A stretch of 40,347 nt of DNA from Anaerolineae bacterium (lineage in GTDB: Bacteria > Chloroflexota > Anaerolineae > B4-G1 > SLSP01). The stretch covers positions 1-40,347 of the forward strand of contig JAFGNR010000228.1 in NCBI GenBank assembly GCA_016926915.1. Reading direction: 5' to 3'. Shown here one piece after another: positions 38,007-40,347 of the stretch. The translations under genes were made by a program, and so were the position numbers. The first letter of the stretch is position 1. Every line of letters begins with the position of its first letter. The notes under the pieces are model-generated. The model worked only from the letters and a program-made list of their open reading frames with translations. It was not told the origin of the DNA and made no database searches.

Positions 38007-38020
38007 GTTGCAATCGATTG
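38007..38020. promoter_or_regulatory. LacI-type operator upstream of GH3 gene
   Basis: TGCAATCGATTGCA is a 14-bp palindrome that recurs exactly at 39086–39099 upstream of the adjacent LacI-family gene. It lies between the GH3 start and the end of the regulator gene. Central CG flanked by inverted half-sites is typical for LacI-family operators, so repression of the glucosidase gene is likely. Confidence 0.75.
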
Positions 38021-38054
38021 CATTCCAACCTACAAAAAAACGGCAGGCCCGGGT

Positions 38055-39068
38055 TCAGGTTGATTTTCGAATCACCAGCGTCACCGGAAATGTGACATTG
38101 GTGACCACGCCGGTTTGAATATACTGGATCAGATTTTGGGCCAGCAGTCTGCCGGCCAGAGAAAGGTCCTGTCGTATTGTGGTGAGGGGCAGATTGTTGT
38201 AGATGGCGATGGGTAAATCGTCATAGCCGACGGCGGCCACGTCCTCCGGCACACGCTTGCCGTGCTGTTGGAGGACGGTGAGCGCGCCGACTGCCATCAG
38301 ATCGCTATTGACGAAGACCGCATCCAGATCTGGCGCTTGCGCCAACAGACGCTCCATGGCGTCAACTCCCGAAGCGTAAGAATAATCGCCGTAGGCCAGC
38401 AGCCGGGGGGCCACGCTGCGTCCGGCAGCCTGTAAAGCCTGCTCATAGCCCTTGAAACGGTGCTGCACCGTCAAACAGGCGTCTGGCCCTCCCAGGAAGG
38501 CAATGCGTTGCCGCCCTCGCTGGATCAAGTGTTGGGTCGCCAGTCTGCCTCCCGCGATGTTGTCCCCGGTTACCGAACAGTAGGTGAGGTCCGGCGCCGG
38601 GACGCCCCAGGCGATGAAGGGCGCGCCTATCTCGACCAGGGCTTCGAGGTGCGATTGCGTGTGGGGTGTGGTCAGCAGGATGAAGCCGTCTACGCGCCCG
38701 CTATCCAGATAGGCGTGCGCCCATGCTGCGTCGTTGGGATTGGCGTGCACCACGAGAAGATCGTAGCCCAGGGCATGCAGCCCCCGCCCGATGCCGCTCA
38801 ACATCTCCAGCCCGAACAGGTCTTCCTCGGAGGAAAACTGCGGGGAATAGACCGGGGCGACAAAGGCCACGGTATGGCTCTGGCCCAGGCGGAGATTGCG
38901 GGCCGGAACGTTGATGCGGAAATGGTGTTCCCGGGCGATGGCCTGAATGCGCGCTTTGGTCTCCTGGCTGATGAGCGCGCTGTCATTCAAGGCGCGCGAG
39001 ACCGTCGATGTGGAGACGTTGGCCAACCGGGCGATATCCTCAAGGGTCTGAACGATCTTCTTGTTCAT
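38055..39068 (-). CDS. LacI-family transcriptional regulator
   Basis: The N-terminus has the LacI helix-turn-helix (TLEDIARLANVSTSTVSRAL) and hinge (SQETKARIQAIAREHHFRIN). The rest is a periplasmic-binding-like sugar sensor (VAFVAPVYSPQFSSEEDLFG, DGFILLTTPH, IAFLGGPDACLTVQHRFKGY, AVGYDDLPIAIYNNLPLTTI). The length of 337 residues is normal. Two identical palindromes flank it, one in front of its own start and one in front of the GH3 gene, so it probably represses both and responds to a glucoside. Confidence 0.9.
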   Translation of the reverse strand: MNKKIVQTLEDIARLANVSTSTVSRALNDSALISQETKARIQAIAREHHFRINVPARNLRLGQSHTVAFVAPVYSPQFSSEEDLFGLEMLSGIGRGLHALGYDLLVVHANPNDAAWAHAYLDSGRVDGFILLTTPHTQSHLEALVEIGAPFIAWGVPAPDLTYCSVTGDNIAGGRLATQHLIQRGRQRIAFLGGPDACLTVQHRFKGYEQALQAAGRSVAPRLLAYGDYSYASGVDAMERLLAQAPDLDAVFVNSDLMAVGALTVLQQHGKRVPEDVAAVGYDDLPIAIYNNLPLTTIRQDLSLAGRLLAQNLIQYIQTGVVTNVTFPVTLVIRKST

Positions 39069-39085
39069 TCGGCTTCCTGCAGCAT

Positions 39086-39099
39086 TGCAATCGATTGCA
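39086..39099. promoter_or_regulatory. LacI-type operator upstream of the regulator gene
   Basis: Second exact copy of TGCAATCGATTGCA, 18 bases upstream of the regulator ATG, which suggests autoregulation. Confidence 0.75.
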
Positions 39100-39340
39100 T
39101 TGTAACATGGAAGCGAGCTCTGTCAAGAGACCCGTGCAGGAGAACCGCCAAGACGCCAAGTGCGTCAAGGATATGCACTCTTGTTGTTTTGACGGGATCG
39201 CCAGATCCCCGTCTTTGACGTCGTGCAGACTTTCCGGGCTGTGAAACGCATGCGTGGCGGTTTTCCCCAAACCGTCACGCACGCCAGCCCAGGTTGCTTT
39301 TCATCTGGCTGTTGAGCGGTCCGCACCGCCGGCGCCTGCT
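39100..39340. other. Gene-free stretch with hairpins
   Basis: No gene with SD and plausible protein is seen. A hairpin GCGTGGCGGTTT (39252–39263) with AAACCGTCACGC (39269–39280), including one G-U pair and a 5-base loop, and a smaller imperfect one around 39193–39212 are present. These may end the leftward transcript of the small membrane-protein gene at 39341–39528. Confidence 0.5.
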
Positions 39341-39528
39341 TCACATCCGGGCAGGCCGTCCCAGACGGTAGAGGCCCCGCCCCATTAGCCCGGACCAGGT
39401 CGCGCCGCCAAAGGCGCCCAGGAGCGAAAAATCGCGCCGGCGCCGGGAATCCAGAAGCAATATCCGAACACCGCGAGGCTAAGTCCCACGTAGGCGGTCG
39501 CCTTGCTGAAATCCTGGCTTCGTACCAT
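39341..39528 (-). pseudogene. Frameshifted small membrane-protein gene
   Basis: ATG 39528 opens MVRSQDFSKATAYVGLSLAV and reads FGYCFWIPGAGAIF, then runs out of frame and stops at TAA. One base added to the A5/T5 run at 39427–39431 restores SLLGAFGGATWSGLMGRGLY and RLGRPARM, ending at TGA 39341. The restored 62-residue product has two membrane-like segments and resembles the C-terminal end of small membrane proteins ('..GGTIWYVL.GRGLYRLGR'). A homopolymer deletion could be real decay or a sequencing/assembly error. It lies downstream of, and in the same direction as, the DUF4386-like gene. Confidence 0.6.
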
Positions 39529-39613
39529 GAATGACTCTCAGCCGGCAGCCATCAGCTGCCAGCGGTTAGCCCTGCGCATGGCGGCGCTGTCGATCCCTGA
39601 GATCAGGCTTTTG

Positions 39614-40309
39614 TTAGCGAGGTTCCTTGACTCCCTTGATAAGCAGCCATAGGGGGAAGGCCAATTCAACCATCGAGAGGAAGCCGATTGTGGTGAATAG
39701 TGCTGCGTATTGGGGGAAGAGCAGGTTCCCAAAGCTCTGGATCAGGTAGCAGAACGCCGCCACGATCAACAGGAGGCCCGGGATTTTGGAGATATAGCCC
39801 GATTTGTAGACCAGGTAGCCCAGGAAGGCGAGGTGCAGGCCGAAGAATAAGCCCCAAATCAGCGCGACCGAGTCATGAAGGTTCAAGAACAGGAGCGCGA
39901 GCGCGTGCAGCTGGCCGGTTTCGAATACGGTCAGGTAATCGGCGCCGCTCAGAAGCTGTAGCGGGATGAAACGGTTGAGCAGATTGACGCTCTGCACGAC
40001 GGTCATCGCCAGCCTGGAAAACGCCGCCGCCAGGGAAAGGGTTTTGTCGACCGGCTTGAGCAGGGCGTAGAGTGCGGCGATCAGCGCAATTTCGATTAAG
40101 AAGACCAGGGCGTCGCTCGCCATGCTGAGGCGAAACAGCGTGTCTGACGCCGCGATGTTGGCGGCGGTTGCGGCGGCATCTCCCGGCACGATCAGGGTGG
40201 AGGGAACGTAGATCATGCTAAAGGGGGCCAAGACCGTCATCGCCAGGGTGAGAAGCGCGACAATTTTGGCCGTTGTGTTGAGAGAACGCGGGTTTGCTCC
40301 GGTCGTCAT
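39614..40309 (-). CDS. DUF4386-like integral membrane protein
   Basis: ATG 40309 (MTTGANPRSLNTTAKIVALL) is chosen for AAGGAG upstream; the in-frame ATG at 40333 lacks one. The 231-residue protein has six hydrophobic segments, including AKIVALLTLAMTVLAPFSMI, ALVFLIEIALIAALYALLKP, ALIWGLFFGLHLAFLGYLVY and IPGLLLIVAAFCYLIQSF. The motif NLHDSVALIWGLFFGLHL is the DUF4386 signature. Function is unknown. The gene is complete within the window. Confidence 0.8.
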   Translation of the reverse strand: MTTGANPRSLNTTAKIVALLTLAMTVLAPFSMIYVPSTLIVPGDAAATAANIAASDTLFRLSMASDALVFLIEIALIAALYALLKPVDKTLSLAAAFSRLAMTVVQSVNLLNRFIPLQLLSGADYLTVFETGQLHALALLFLNLHDSVALIWGLFFGLHLAFLGYLVYKSGYISKIPGLLLIVAAFCYLIQSFGNLLFPQYAALFTTIGFLSMVELAFPLWLLIKGVKEPR

Positions 40310-40347
40310 TCTTTTTCTCCTTGATTTGATCACGCGAAGGTTCAGGC

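Noticed and set aside
34906-38118. Long plus-strand frames opposite the phosphotransferase and GH3 genes
   Set aside because: The minus-strand genes have full family motifs; the plus-strand frames have none.

Overview
The window looks like the right-hand part of an integrated tailed (siphovirus-like) prophage, about 1–33,713, followed by about 6.6 kb of bacterial chromosome. The left end is cut: the terminase, the portal and the other attachment site lie outside. I cannot fix the host from sequence alone. The GH3 glucosidase with its LacI regulator, the GTG/TTG starts and the style of the phage tail proteins make a Chloroflexota (Anaerolineae-like) host my best guess, at low confidence.

Region 1 (1–23,861, rightward) is the late operon: Mu gpF-like head protein, an inserted cassette of glycan-related genes with its own promoter and structured RNA (800–2880), Mu gpI-like protease/scaffold with an internal scaffold start, decoration protein, major capsid protein, head-tail connectors, tail terminator, tail tube, tail-assembly chaperones joined by a -1 frameshift site, a virion morphogenesis protein, a 1995-residue tape measure and tail-tip/fibre proteins ending in a glycoside-hydrolase-like protein. 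A 45-residue membrane protein lies on the opposite strand just before the tape-measure gene. A strong terminator at 23,829 closes the operon.

Region 2 (23,891–32,263, leftward) is one tightly overlapped operon. Its promoter-distal part is a PRTRC-type ubiquitin-like module in the order ParB – ubiquitin-like C – F-position protein – E2-like B – JAMM peptidase A – ThiF/E1-like – small Cys protein. The promoter-proximal part holds small genes of unknown function. The 32.26–32.58 kb leader has a strong leftward promoter, a face-to-face promoter for a two-hairpin antisense RNA of about 73 nt, and an intrinsic terminator between the antisense region and the first gene. This is the layout of antisense-controlled attenuation in plasmid copy control.

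A 14-bp palindrome, ATTTCCCGGGAAAT, occurs exactly at 9426 and 32,277 and with one mismatch at 23,862, each time between genes. It is the consensus of the Bacillus Noc-binding site, and the operon encodes a ParB/Noc-family protein. The best candidate for an undescribed system here is therefore a prophage that combines a ParB/Noc-type DNA-binding network with a bacterial ubiquitin-like conjugation module under antisense-RNA attenuation.

Region 3 (32,510–33,738) holds the tyrosine integrase, direct repeats, a terminator and an attachment site made of the 3' half of a tRNA-Val(CAC). Region 4 (33,790–40,347) is chromosomal: Mrr-like nuclease, APH-type phosphotransferase, GH3 beta-glucosidase, LacI-family regulator with two matching operators, a frameshifted small membrane-protein gene and a DUF4386-like membrane protein.
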